A stretch of 8,141 nt of DNA from Accumulibacter sp. (GTDB taxonomy: Bacteria > Pseudomonadota > Gammaproteobacteria > Burkholderiales > Rhodocyclaceae). This document shows, piece by piece, positions 1 to 6,062 of the stretch. The notes beneath the pieces are model-generated. The model was not told where the DNA came from. It ran no database searches and saw only the letters and a program-made list of their open reading frames with translations. The first letter of the stretch is position 1, and each line of letters starts with the position of its first letter. The translations under genes were made by a program, and so were the position numbers. The stretch spans positions 1-8,141 of the forward strand of contig DPSD01000338.1 in NCBI GenBank assembly GCA_003538495.1, written 5' to 3'.

Positions 1-1
1 C

Positions 2-184
2 ATACCACAGTGGACAAGGCTTGGCTGCGACTTTTTGTCGCCAACTCTGTACAATCCTGGCTCCCCGGTTGCGCTGACCTGCTTTTCGAAGGATGATGAA
101 GGCGTGCTTGGCGTCAGTTGCTTGCCGGACTTCGGTAGCTTGAATCGGGCCGAGGACGAAACGTACCTGGAAGATGGAAGGTGA
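2..184 (+). CDS. Possible 3' end of an unrecognised gene entering from the left edge (partial)
   Basis: One plus-strand frame is open from base 2 to a TGA at 182-184, giving about 60 codons with no start inside the window long enough to define a gene. The stop overlaps the GTG start of the phosphatase as GTGA, the classic arrangement for translational coupling. Third positions are GC-rich in the second half, as in real genes here. The encoded tail (ending ETYLEDGR) matches no family I recognise. Against it, 60 open codons are not rare in GC-rich DNA, and two minus-strand frames are also largely open across this stretch. If it is not a gene, bases 1-180 are the leader of the phosphatase gene. 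Confidence 0.28.
   Translation: MPQWTRLGCDFLSPTLYNPGSPVALTCFSKDDEGVLGVSCLPDFGSLNRAEDETYLEDGR
27..41. other. Small perfect hairpin GCGAC-TTTTT-GTCGC
   Basis: A 5-bp perfect stem (27-31 with 37-41) encloses a T5 loop. No T-run follows on either strand, so it does not look like an intrinsic terminator. A TACAAT hexamer at 50-55 resembles a -10 box, but no acceptable -35 lies at normal spacing. Function is unknown, and it may lie inside the partial reading frame described above. Confidence 0.3.
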
Positions 185-711
185 TCAAGGTCCTATTTGT
201 CTGTATGGGGAATATCTGCCGCTCTCCGACGGCGGAGGGCGTCGTTCGCCAGATGCTTCGCGAGAAGGGTCTGGAGGACAAGGTCGAGGTCGATTCGGCC
301 GGGACGCACGGCTATCACGTTGGCGAAGCGCCGGATCAGCGCACCCAGCGGGCTGCTGCCAGTCGTCGCTACGATCTGTCCGAGATGCGGGCGCGCAAGG
401 TGGCGGCCCAGGATCTCGACTACTTTGACATGATCCTGGCCATGGATCACAACAACCTTTCGGTCCTGCAACGGATCTGTCCGCCGGAAAAGCACGAGCG
501 GCTGGCACTGTTCATGAGTTATTCCAAAAACTTCGACGATGACGAGGTCCCGGATCCCTACTACGGCCTGGGGCACGGCTTCGATCTGGTGCTCGACATG
601 GTCGAAGATGCCGCCAACGGGCTGATCGAAAGCCTTCAGAAAAGGCTGACCGATGACGCTTCTGGCGCCGCTGATCCAGCTTGGCGGAGGCACCACGACA
701 GCACGACCTGA
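181..711 (+). CDS. Low-molecular-weight protein tyrosine phosphatase
   Basis: Cytoplasmic cysteine phosphatase that removes phosphate from tyrosine residues (EC 3.1.3.48). The 176-residue product opens with the P-loop CMGNICRS: nucleophile Cys8, phosphate-binding Arg14 and Ser15 in the CX5RS pattern. The general acid is Asp125 in DPYYG, at the expected distance. The GTG start puts the P-loop right at the N-terminus, as in the family, and GGAAG at 169-173 sits 7 bases upstream. An ATG at 174 is out of frame. The family is usually 150-160 residues, so the polar tail from about residue 158 is a small extension. Some relatives (Wzb, Etp) dephosphorylate tyrosine kinases of capsule or exopolysaccharide export; no kinase is visible, and in many betaproteobacteria this gene instead sits near iscR. 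The family call is secure; the substrate is not known. Confidence 0.95.
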   Translation: MIKVLFVCMGNICRSPTAEGVVRQMLREKGLEDKVEVDSAGTHGYHVGEAPDQRTQRAAASRRYDLSEMRARKVAAQDLDYFDMILAMDHNNLSVLQRICPPEKHERLALFMSYSKNFDDDEVPDPYYGLGHGFDLVLDMVEDAANGLIESLQKRLTDDASGAADPAWRRHHDSTT

Positions 712-810
712 CCGCCAGGGCGGCGCGAGTTGGCCGGCCCCGGCCCAGCTGTGCCGAGAATGCTCCCGTAGCTGCGCTGCGGGCCGTTTTCCTGCCCACC
801 GTCGCCAGAG

Positions 811-828
811 CGGCGTCGAACGCCGTTT
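811..828 (+). terminator. Weak candidate terminator hairpin in the convergent gap
   Basis: A 6-bp perfect stem, CGGCGT (811-816) with ACGCCG (820-825), has a CGA loop and is followed by TTTCT on the plus strand. That would suit the end of the phosphatase transcript, about 100 bases past its stop. The T-run is short. On the minus strand the stem is followed by CTCTGG, so it would be a poor terminator for the leftward operon. Other imperfect hairpins lie nearby: 741-786 (long loop, then TTTT at 787-790) and 874-888 (CAGCGG-CCC-CCGCTG, no T-run). Apart from these I see nothing in 712-913. Confidence 0.33.
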
Positions 829-913
829 CTGAAAGCATCCGCGCCTGTGGCCGCCCATCGAAGTCGTGTCGGCCAGCGGCCCCCGCTGAAAAGCAGGGAT
901 CCGTCGGCAGGTC

Positions 914-2302
914 TCAGAAGGGCAGGATCAGCCCCGGTCGCGCGGCGTTGAGGACGCGTCGAAAATCGGCCCGGATACGGTCGAGCGCAGCACGGTTGTC
1001 GGCCTCGAATCTCAGCACCACCACTGGCGTGGTGTTCGATGGACGCGCCAGGCCAAAGCCATCGGCGTACTCGACGCGCAATCCATCGATGGTGATGATC
1101 TCGCGCGCGCCCTCGAAGTGGGCGTCACGCCGCAACTCGTCGAGCAGCGTGAAGGGCTCACCTTCGTGCATGGCGATATTCAGCTCCGGCGTCGAACTGC
1201 TGTCAGGCAGTGCTTCGAGCACCGCGTTGGCGTCGCTTGCGCGCGAGAGGATTTCGAGCAACCGGACACCGGCGTAGAGGCCGTCGTCGAAGCCGAACCA
1301 GCGTTCCTTGAAGAATACGTGGCCGCTCATTTCGCCAGCCAGCGGCGCGCCGGTCTCCTTCAGCTTGGCCTTGACCAGCGCGTGGCCGGTCTTCCACATC
1401 AGCGGTTCACCACCGTGCTCGCGGATCCAGGGTGCCAGCAGGCGCGTGCATTTGACGTCGTAGATGATCTGCTGGCCGGGGCAGCGGCCCAAAACGTCGG
1501 CGGCAAAGAGCATCAACTGGCGGTCCGGGTAAATGATCTGACCATCCCGGGTGACTACCCCGAGACGATCGCCGTCGCCGTCGAAGGCGAGCCCGATCTC
1601 GGCGTCGGTGTCGCGCAGTGCGCGGATCAGGTCCTGCAGGTTTTCGGGTCTTGATGGATCGGGGTGGTGGTTTGGGAAGTTGCCGTCGACCTCGCAGAAC
1701 AGCTCGACCAGCTCGCAGCCAAGGGTGCGGAACAGCTCGGGAGCGATGCCGCCGGCGACGCCGTTGCCGCAGTCGATGACGATCTTCATCGGCCGCGCCA
1801 GGCGCACGTCGCCGACGATCCGCGCCAGATAGGCTGGCCCAACGTCGGCACCGCTGGCCTGGCCGGCGCCGTGGCACAAGTCGCCTGCTTCGACGCGCTG
1901 GCGGATGCCCTGGATCGCCTCGCCGGCAAGCGTTTCGCCGCCGACGACCATCTTCAGGCCGTTGTAGTCGGGCGGGTTGTGGCTGCCGGTGACCGCCACA
2001 CAACTGTCGCAGCCGAGGTGGTGCGCGGCGAAGTAGACCACCGGTGTCGGCACGCGGCCGACGTCGATGGTGTCGATTCCCGCCAGGCGGATACCTTCCA
2101 TCAGCGCGGACGCCAGTTCCGGTCCCGACAGGCGTCCGTCGCGACCGACGGCGACCGCGCGCTGCCCGCGCTCGGCCGCCAGCGAACCGAGGCCGTGGCC
2201 GATGCGGCGGACGATCTCGGCGGTCAGCGTCTTGCCGACGATACCGCGAATATCGTAGGCCTTGAAAATCTCGCTGGGGAGGGCGGCGTTCAATTCAGAC
2301 AT
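914..2302 (-). CDS. algC: Phosphomannomutase/phosphoglucomutase, AlgC type
   Basis: Interconverts hexose 6-phosphates and 1-phosphates (mannose, glucose), feeding sugar-nucleotide synthesis for LPS and exopolysaccharide. The 462-residue product has every signature of the alpha-D-phosphohexomutase family: phosphoserine loop TGSHNP (Ser107), metal loop DGDGDR (241-246), sugar-specificity loop GEMSGH (323-328) and phosphate-binding RPSNTTP (420-426). These positions are within one residue of what I recall for Pseudomonas aeruginosa AlgC. The frame stays open for 61 codons upstream, but the ATG at 2302 gives the family N-terminus (FKAYDIRG at 13-20) and has GAGG at 2309-2312, 6 bases away; the upstream part would run through the hydrolase gene. 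The start overlaps the hydrolase stop by 8 bases (ATGTCTGA), implying coupled translation as last gene of the operon. AlgC and ManB-like names are both used for this group. Confidence 0.95.
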   Translation of the reverse strand: MSELNAALPSEIFKAYDIRGIVGKTLTAEIVRRIGHGLGSLAAERGQRAVAVGRDGRLSGPELASALMEGIRLAGIDTIDVGRVPTPVVYFAAHHLGCDSCVAVTGSHNPPDYNGLKMVVGGETLAGEAIQGIRQRVEAGDLCHGAGQASGADVGPAYLARIVGDVRLARPMKIVIDCGNGVAGGIAPELFRTLGCELVELFCEVDGNFPNHHPDPSRPENLQDLIRALRDTDAEIGLAFDGDGDRLGVVTRDGQIIYPDRQLMLFAADVLGRCPGQQIIYDVKCTRLLAPWIREHGGEPLMWKTGHALVKAKLKETGAPLAGEMSGHVFFKERWFGFDDGLYAGVRLLEILSRASDANAVLEALPDSSSTPELNIAMHEGEPFTLLDELRRDAHFEGAREIITIDGLRVEYADGFGLARPSNTTPVVVLRFEADNRAALDRIRADFRRVLNAARPGLILPF

Positions 2303-3275
2303 CTCGAACCTCGTTCCGAAAAAAATGAAGAATGCGTTGTGGCAGCCAGTCCAGCCGCCCCGGCAGGCGGCCGCTGACGAAGCCAACGTGACCGCCCTGT
2401 TGCGGGAATTCGGCTTGCACGCTGGCGGCTGTCTGGCTGGCGGCGGGCAGCGCCTGCGCCGGCAGAAAGGGATCGTTGCGGGCATTGAGCAACAGCGTCG
2501 GCAGCCGAATGGCGGTCAACCACGGTTTGCTTGAGGCCCGCCGCCAGTAATCGTCGGCGCTGGCGAAGCCATGCAGTGGCGCGGTGACGACATCGTCGAA
2601 TTCGTGTAAACAGCTGGCTGCGCGCATGCGCTGCGCGTCGAACAGGCCGGGATGGCGGCGCAGTTTTTCCGCCGCCTTGCGCTTGAGCGTCTGCAGGAAG
2701 TGATGCGTATAGATCCGGTTCAAGCCACAGGCTAGTTGGTGGCCGGAGACGCCCAGATCGAACGGGGCACTGATCGCTGCCGCTGCCCGCAGGAAATTGG
2801 CGGCGTTGCCTTGTCGTTCGCCCAACCATTTGAGCAGGGCATTGCCACCCAGAGAAACGCCGACCGCGTAACGCGGACGCGCCGGGAAGAGTTGCTGCAG
2901 GCGCTGCAGGATCCAGTCGATCTCGGTGCTGTCGCCGGAATGGTAGGCGCGCGGCAGGCGATTGATTTCGCCCGAACAGCCGCGGAAATGGACCACCACG
3001 CCGGTCCAGCCGATGGCCGTGCAGGCGCTCATCAGAGTGATCGCGTAATGGCTGCGGGAACTGCCTTCAAGCCCGTGGAAAAGGACCAGCAGTGGCATCG
3101 GGTCGGCGCTGACCGATGCTGTTGGCGGATCGGCCCAGTCGACATCAATGAAGTCGCCGTCCGGGGTTTCCCACCGTTGCCGACGGTAGGACCGCGGCGC
3201 AGGTTTGATCAGCAGTGGGTAGATGGTCTGGGCGTGGCCACCGGGCAGCCAGTCCGGTGCACGGTAGGGGGTCAA
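2295..3275 (-). CDS. YheT-family alpha/beta-fold hydrolase
   Basis: A 326-residue cytoplasmic alpha/beta hydrolase of the YheT (UPF0017/ABHD1-3-like) group; substrate is probably an acyl ester or lipid but is not established. The N-terminus APDWLPGGHAQTIYP is typical of the group. HGLEGSS (67-73) forms the oxyanion region, GVSLGGNALLKWLGE places the nucleophile at Ser141, NARNDPFLP gives Asp268 and GGHVGF gives His296, completing the triad. The start is a TTG at 3275 that overlaps the TGA of the upstream gene as TTGA. No strong Shine-Dalgarno precedes it, so initiation probably depends on ribosomes finishing the NTF2-like gene. Length is normal for the family. Its 3' end overlaps the algC start by 8 bases. 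Family assignment is firm; cellular role is unknown. Confidence 0.92.
   Translation of the reverse strand: MTPYRAPDWLPGGHAQTIYPLLIKPAPRSYRRQRWETPDGDFIDVDWADPPTASVSADPMPLLVLFHGLEGSSRSHYAITLMSACTAIGWTGVVVHFRGCSGEINRLPRAYHSGDSTEIDWILQRLQQLFPARPRYAVGVSLGGNALLKWLGERQGNAANFLRAAAAISAPFDLGVSGHQLACGLNRIYTHHFLQTLKRKAAEKLRRHPGLFDAQRMRAASCLHEFDDVVTAPLHGFASADDYWRRASSKPWLTAIRLPTLLLNARNDPFLPAQALPAASQTAASVQAEFPQQGGHVGFVSGRLPGRLDWLPQRILHFFRNEVRDV
2309..2312 (-). promoter_or_regulatory. Ribosome binding site deciding the algC start
   Basis: Reads GAGG on the minus strand, 6 bases before the ATG at 2302. It lies within the last codons of the hydrolase gene and supports the short start over the open frame that extends 61 codons further upstream. 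Confidence 0.65.
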
Positions 3276-3721
3276 TGCAGGGTCCGCGGCACCGTGCCTT
3301 CGCGCTCGCCGGCGACCCGCTTGTCGGCCAGGTCGCGGTCGGCCGCCGTCGAGGAATGGTGCGCGAGCAGCCGCCAGCCGCTGGTGCCCCGCTGAAAGAC
3401 GTTGGTGGCCAGCATCGGGCCGTGCGCTTTTTCCTCGTCGCCGATGTACAGCGTCTCGACGACGTTGTGCACTGCCAGCAGCATGCTGTTCCAGCGCGTG
3501 ACTCGTGACAGGCGGACCTTGAGGCGCGGGTTATTGGCGAAAATGCCGCGCCAGCTGTCGCGAATCGCTGCCGGACCGATCAGGCGCTGGCCGGTCGGGT
3601 GAATGCAGACGATTTCTTCGTCGTCGGCCCAGACGCTCATCAGCGCGATCAGATCGGCGCGCGCGATGGCCTCGTAGAAGGCCGCTTCGACTTCCTGCGG
3701 GCTGGCGAAGATCGGGTTCAT
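3272..3721 (-). CDS. NTF2/SnoaL-like protein of unknown function
   Basis: A 149-residue protein with the cone-fold NTF2-like pattern: N-terminal helices (EVEAAFYEAIARADLIALMS), then WADDEEIVCIHPTG (31-44), GPAAIRDSW (49-57) and beta strands ending in GWRLLAHHSS (115-124). This resembles the YybH/DUF4440-like branch seen beside waaF in betaproteobacteria (recalled, not checked). No enzymatic residues can be assigned with confidence. I chose the ATG at 3721, which starts 8 bases after the waaF stop and gives the usual MNP-type N-terminus. An in-frame ATG at 3757 would add 12 residues and overlap waaF; neither has a clear Shine-Dalgarno. The last 20 or so residues are polar and probably disordered. 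Its stop overlaps the hydrolase start, so the two proteins are likely co-translated. Confidence 0.85.
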   Translation of the reverse strand: MNPIFASPQEVEAAFYEAIARADLIALMSVWADDEEIVCIHPTGQRLIGPAAIRDSWRGIFANNPRLKVRLSRVTRWNSMLLAVHNVVETLYIGDEEKAHGPMLATNVFQRGTSGWRLLAHHSSTAADRDLADKRVAGEREGTVPRTLH

Positions 3722-3728
3722 GAGCGGC

Positions 3729-4742
3729 TCATGCGCTGCTGCCGGCCAGGCAGGCATTCAGTACCCGCTGCGGGTCGAGCTTGTTCAGACAGTCGAGATG
3801 ACCCAGCGGACATTCGCGCTTGAAGCACGGGCTGCACTCGAGCTTGAGGCTGAGCACCTGCGCGTGCTCCGACAGCGGCGGCGTGAAGCCCGGCGACGAC
3901 GAGCCATATACGGCGACCAGCGGTCTGCCGAGCGCCGCGGCGACGTGCATCAGCCCGGAGTCATTGCAGACGACGAAGGAAGCGGCGGCCAGCAGGTCGA
4001 TCGCCTGTGCCAGCGAGGTGCTGCCGCAGAGGTTGCGCGGCGGGGTCTGGCGGGTCTGGCCGGCGATCTGCTCGGCGATCGGCCGGTCTTTGGCCGATCC
4101 CAGCAGCCAGACGGCGTAACCGCGCTCGGCCAGCGCATCGGCCAGGGTCGCGAAATGGCGCGCCGGCCAGCGCTTGGCTGGACCGTACTCGGCGCCCGGG
4201 CAAAAAATGGCCAGTTTTCCCGGGAGGTCGACGCCGAGCGACGCCAGCGTCGCGCTGCGTTGTGCGCTGCTCGAGTTCAGCGAAGGCCGCGGCAGGGGTC
4301 GCGGCAGTGGATCGCCGGCGGACTCGGCGAGTTGGGCGAAGCGTTCGGCCATCTGCGGCAGCCGCGCTTTGTCCAGCGTATGCCGACGGTTGATCAGACC
4401 ATAGCGCTTCTCGCCGACGAAGCCGATCCGTTCCGGAATGTCGGCAAAGAAGGGGACCAGTGCCGACTTGAGCGAATTGGGCAGTACGTAAGCGCGCTGG
4501 TAGCCGCCCTCAGCCAGTTGGCGAGCAAGACGGTGACGCGCCTTCAGCGACAGCTCGCCGTGCGCGAAGGGGCTGTCGACGATCTGGGCGATTTCCGGCA
4601 TCCGTTCCAGTACCGGCGCCACCCAGCGCGCGGCGAGGGCGTCGAGCCGCAGGCCGGGTGTGCGCTGGTGCAGGCGGATGAACAGTGGTTGCGCCAGAAC
4701 CGTGTCGCCGATCCACGACGGGGCGACGATCAGAGCCTTCAT
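3729..4742 (-). CDS. waaF: Lipopolysaccharide heptosyltransferase II
   Basis: GT-B glycosyltransferase of family GT9 that adds the second L-glycero-D-manno-heptose to the LPS inner core from ADP-heptose, at the cytoplasmic face of the inner membrane. The 337-residue protein shows the N-terminal PSWIGDTVLAQPLF with the conserved Asp13, acceptor-side PNSLKSALVPFFA (88-100), nucleotide-sugar motifs PGAEYGPAKRWP (182-193) and NDSGLMHVAAALG (260-272), YGSSSPGFTPP (279-289), and the Cys-rich segment ECSPCFKRECPLGHLDC (302-318). That Cys cluster is characteristic of WaaF rather than WaaC. Length is normal (about 340). The ATG at 4742 has no strong Shine-Dalgarno, and a 55-base leader with a strong hairpin precedes it, so initiation may be structured or coupled. 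It lies mid-operon between the zinc-finger gene and the NTF2-like gene. Confidence 0.95.
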   Translation of the reverse strand: MKALIVAPSWIGDTVLAQPLFIRLHQRTPGLRLDALAARWVAPVLERMPEIAQIVDSPFAHGELSLKARHRLARQLAEGGYQRAYVLPNSLKSALVPFFADIPERIGFVGEKRYGLINRRHTLDKARLPQMAERFAQLAESAGDPLPRPLPRPSLNSSSAQRSATLASLGVDLPGKLAIFCPGAEYGPAKRWPARHFATLADALAERGYAVWLLGSAKDRPIAEQIAGQTRQTPPRNLCGSTSLAQAIDLLAAASFVVCNDSGLMHVAAALGRPLVAVYGSSSPGFTPPLSEHAQVLSLKLECSPCFKRECPLGHLDCLNKLDPQRVLNACLAGSSA

Positions 4743-4758
4743 CAGCGCTTGGTGATCT

Positions 4759-4790
4759 GGCTACGCCGGTCTACCCGAGGCGGGTAGCCG
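4759..4790 (-). other. Hairpin with a competing alternative stem in the waaF leader
   Basis: CTACCCG (4771-4777) and CGGGTAG (4781-4787) form a perfect 7-bp stem with an AGG loop. It can be extended by CGG (4767-4769) with CCG (4788-4790) around one bulged base. A second pairing, GGCTAC (4759-4764) with GTAGCC (4784-4789), uses some of the same bases, so the two cannot form together. It fills most of the 55-base gap between the zinc-finger stop and the waaF start. No T-run follows on the minus strand, so it is not a classic terminator. A role in mRNA processing or tuning waaF initiation is only an inference. Confidence 0.5.
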
Positions 4791-4797
4791 CCGACCC

Positions 4798-4995
4798 TCA
4801 GTGGTGTCCCTTCGGGAGTTCACCCTTGAGGACGTAGTGCGCACTGCAGTACGGGCAAATCGCTTCGCCGGTGTGCGCGATCTCGAGAAATACGCGCGGA
4901 TGCCTTGCCCACAGCGGTGCGTCGCCGGTCGGGCAATGCAGCGGCAGGTCCTTGGCGGTAATCTCGATGGGCTTCTGCGGAGTGGTCTGTGACAT
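4798..4995 (-). CDS. CHCC-type zinc-finger domain protein
   Basis: A 65-residue protein that matches the zf-CHCC pattern: LHCP (Cys21), ARHPRVFLEI (His32), then CPYC (Cys47, Cys50) and AHYVLKG. These four residues would bind one zinc ion. The family is related to the NDUFS6 subunit of mitochondrial complex I, but a separate gene beside ilvE and waaF is the usual betaproteobacterial arrangement (recalled) and its role there is unknown. The frame is open 44 codons further upstream, running into the 3' end of ilvE. I chose the ATG at 4995 because the product then begins MSQTTPQ like its relatives and AAGG at 5004-5007 lies 8 bases upstream. It follows ilvE by 40 bases and precedes waaF by 55. 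Confidence 0.9.
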   Translation of the reverse strand: MSQTTPQKPIEITAKDLPLHCPTGDAPLWARHPRVFLEIAHTGEAICPYCSAHYVLKGELPKGHH

Positions 4996-5035
4996 GGTGG
5001 CAACCTTGCAAGCTGGGGGGGCGCAGGCGAAGCGC

Positions 5036-5956
5036 TTAGACGTACGCGAGCCAATGGGCATACGCCGGCACCCGGCCGTTAACGCAGTCGAAGAACAGGC
5101 TCTGCAGTTGGCTGGTGATCGGGCCACGGTGGCCGGCGCCGATCTGACGGTTGTCGAGTTCGCGAATCGGCGTGACCTCGGCGGCGGTGCCGGTAAAGAA
5201 GGCCTCGTCGGCGCAATAGATCTCGTCGCGTGTGATCCGCTTTTCGATCACCTGAATGCCCAGTTCGTCGGCCAGCTGCAGGACCGAGGCGCGGGTGATG
5301 CCCTCCAGGCACGACGTCAGATCGGGGGTGTACAGCTTGCCATGCTTGACGATGAAGACGTTCTCGCCGGCGCCCTCGGCGACGTAGCCGTCGACGTCGA
5401 GCAGCAATGCTTCGTCATAGCCGTCGTGGGCGACTTCCTGGTGGGCGAGGATCGAGTTGGTGTACGTACCGACCGATTTCGAGCGGCACATGTTGATGTT
5501 TACGTGATGACGGGTGAACGACGAGGTCTTGACCCGGATCCCTTTCTCCATCCCCTCGGCGCCCAGATAGGCGCCCCACGGCCAGGCGGCGATGGCCACA
5601 TGCGTACTGACCCCGGTGGCGGCGATACCCATCGCTTCCGAACCGTAGAAGACGATCGGCCGGATGTAGCAGGATTCGAGCTGGTTGGCGCGAACCACCT
5701 CTTTTTGTGCCTCGATCAGCGTTTCCTTGTCGTAGGGCATCTTCATCTGGAAGATGTACGCCGAGTTGAAGAGCCGGTCGGTGTGGTCCTCCAGACGGAA
5801 AATGGCGGTTCCCTGTTGGGCTTTGTAGGCGCGGATGCCCTCGAATACACCCATTCCGTAATGCAGGGTATGAGTCAGTACGTGCGTGGTTGCCTGGCGC
5901 CACGGCACCAGTTGACCGTCGTACCAGATGAATCCGTCGCGATCCGCCATGGACAT
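5036..5956 (-). CDS. ilvE: Branched-chain amino acid aminotransferase
   Basis: PLP-dependent class IV (fold type IV) aminotransferase, EC 2.6.1.42, catalysing the last step of leucine, isoleucine and valine synthesis with glutamate as amino donor. The 306-residue product has the usual length. HYGMGVFEGIRAY (32-44) and RLEDHTDRLFNSA (54-66) are class IV hallmarks. The Schiff-base lysine is Lys160 in CRSKSVGTYTNSIL, Glu194 in AEGAGENVF contacts the PLP ring nitrogen, GITR is 219-222, and TGTAAEVTPI (255-264) binds the cofactor phosphate. The frame stays open 43 codons upstream, but the ATG at 5956 has a purine-rich AGAGAGAG stretch ending 6 bases before it. A second ATG at 5950 would shorten it by two residues. 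First gene of the leftward operon, read from the divergent region at 5957-6062. Confidence 0.96.
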   Translation of the reverse strand: MSMADRDGFIWYDGQLVPWRQATTHVLTHTLHYGMGVFEGIRAYKAQQGTAIFRLEDHTDRLFNSAYIFQMKMPYDKETLIEAQKEVVRANQLESCYIRPIVFYGSEAMGIAATGVSTHVAIAAWPWGAYLGAEGMEKGIRVKTSSFTRHHVNINMCRSKSVGTYTNSILAHQEVAHDGYDEALLLDVDGYVAEGAGENVFIVKHGKLYTPDLTSCLEGITRASVLQLADELGIQVIEKRITRDEIYCADEAFFTGTAAEVTPIRELDNRQIGAGHRGPITSQLQSLFFDCVNGRVPAYAHWLAYV

Positions 5957-5993
5957 TGTCTGCTCTCTCTTTGCGGGAAATCCTGAAGCGGAA

Positions 5994-5999
5994 ATTCTA
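5994..5999 (-). promoter_or_regulatory. Candidate -10 element for the ilvE operon
   Basis: TAGAAT on the minus strand differs from TATAAT at one base and lies 37 bases before the ilvE ATG. No good -35 is seen at 16-18 bases (GCCAAC at 17), so this is a weak call that rests on position in the divergent gap. Confidence 0.3.
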
Positions 6000-6024
6000 G
6001 CCGATTTCGGCCGCCGGTTGGCGG

Positions 6025-6030
6025 TAAAAT
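6025..6030 (+). promoter_or_regulatory. Candidate -10 element for the Nudix-mnmA group
   Basis: TAAAAT, one mismatch from TATAAT, lies 32 bases before the Nudix ATG in the context GGTAAAATGG. No recognisable -35 is present at normal spacing. Together with the minus-strand TAGAAT 25 bases away it suggests back-to-back promoters whose polymerase footprints would overlap. Confidence 0.32.
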
Positions 6031-6050
6031 GGCGCCTCTGCCCTGGTCGC

Positions 6051-6054
6051 AAGG
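6051..6054 (+). promoter_or_regulatory. Ribosome binding site deciding the Nudix start
   Basis: AAGG, 8 bases before the ATG at 6063. It favours this start over the in-frame ATG at 5928, which lies inside the oppositely oriented ilvE gene. Confidence 0.55.
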
Positions 6055-6062
6055 CTTCTCGA

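Noticed and set aside
741..790. Possible terminator: CGGCCC (741-746) with GGGCCG (781-786) followed by TTTT
   Set aside because: The loop is 34 bases with only weak inner pairing (CAGCT/AGCTG), too long for a convincing intrinsic terminator.
193..858. 221-codon minus-strand frame over the phosphatase
   Set aside because: Antisense shadow of a gene with an intact CX5R active site; the peptide has no recognisable features.
874..888. Inverted repeat CAGCGG-CCC-CCGCTG just past algC
   Set aside because: Perfect 6-bp stem, but no T-run follows on either strand, so a terminator call is not supported.
681..1277. 198-codon plus-strand frame spanning the convergent gap and the end of algC
   Set aside because: Low-complexity Arg/Ser/Ala product that overlaps the phosphatase end and runs antisense through conserved algC sequence.
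1664..2377. 237-codon plus-strand frame, with 1118-1654 and others across algC
   Set aside because: Antisense to algC, whose phosphohexomutase motifs are complete; no independent start signal or homology recognised.
2303..2485. 61-codon N-terminal extension of the algC frame
   Set aside because: It overlaps the hydrolase gene in another frame, is rich in Arg, Pro and Cys, and lies upstream of a well-placed ribosome binding site and the family-typical N-terminus.
3720..4787. 355-codon open frame on the plus strand across waaF
   Set aside because: Antisense shadow of waaF; the peptide is Arg/Gln/Ala-rich without motifs, while the minus-strand frame has all GT9 signatures.
4871..5986. 371-codon open frame on the plus strand, longer than ilvE on the other strand
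   Set aside because: It is antisense to ilvE, whose catalytic motifs are all intact. The product shows no recognisable domain, and long antisense frames are expected in GC-rich genes with strong codon bias.
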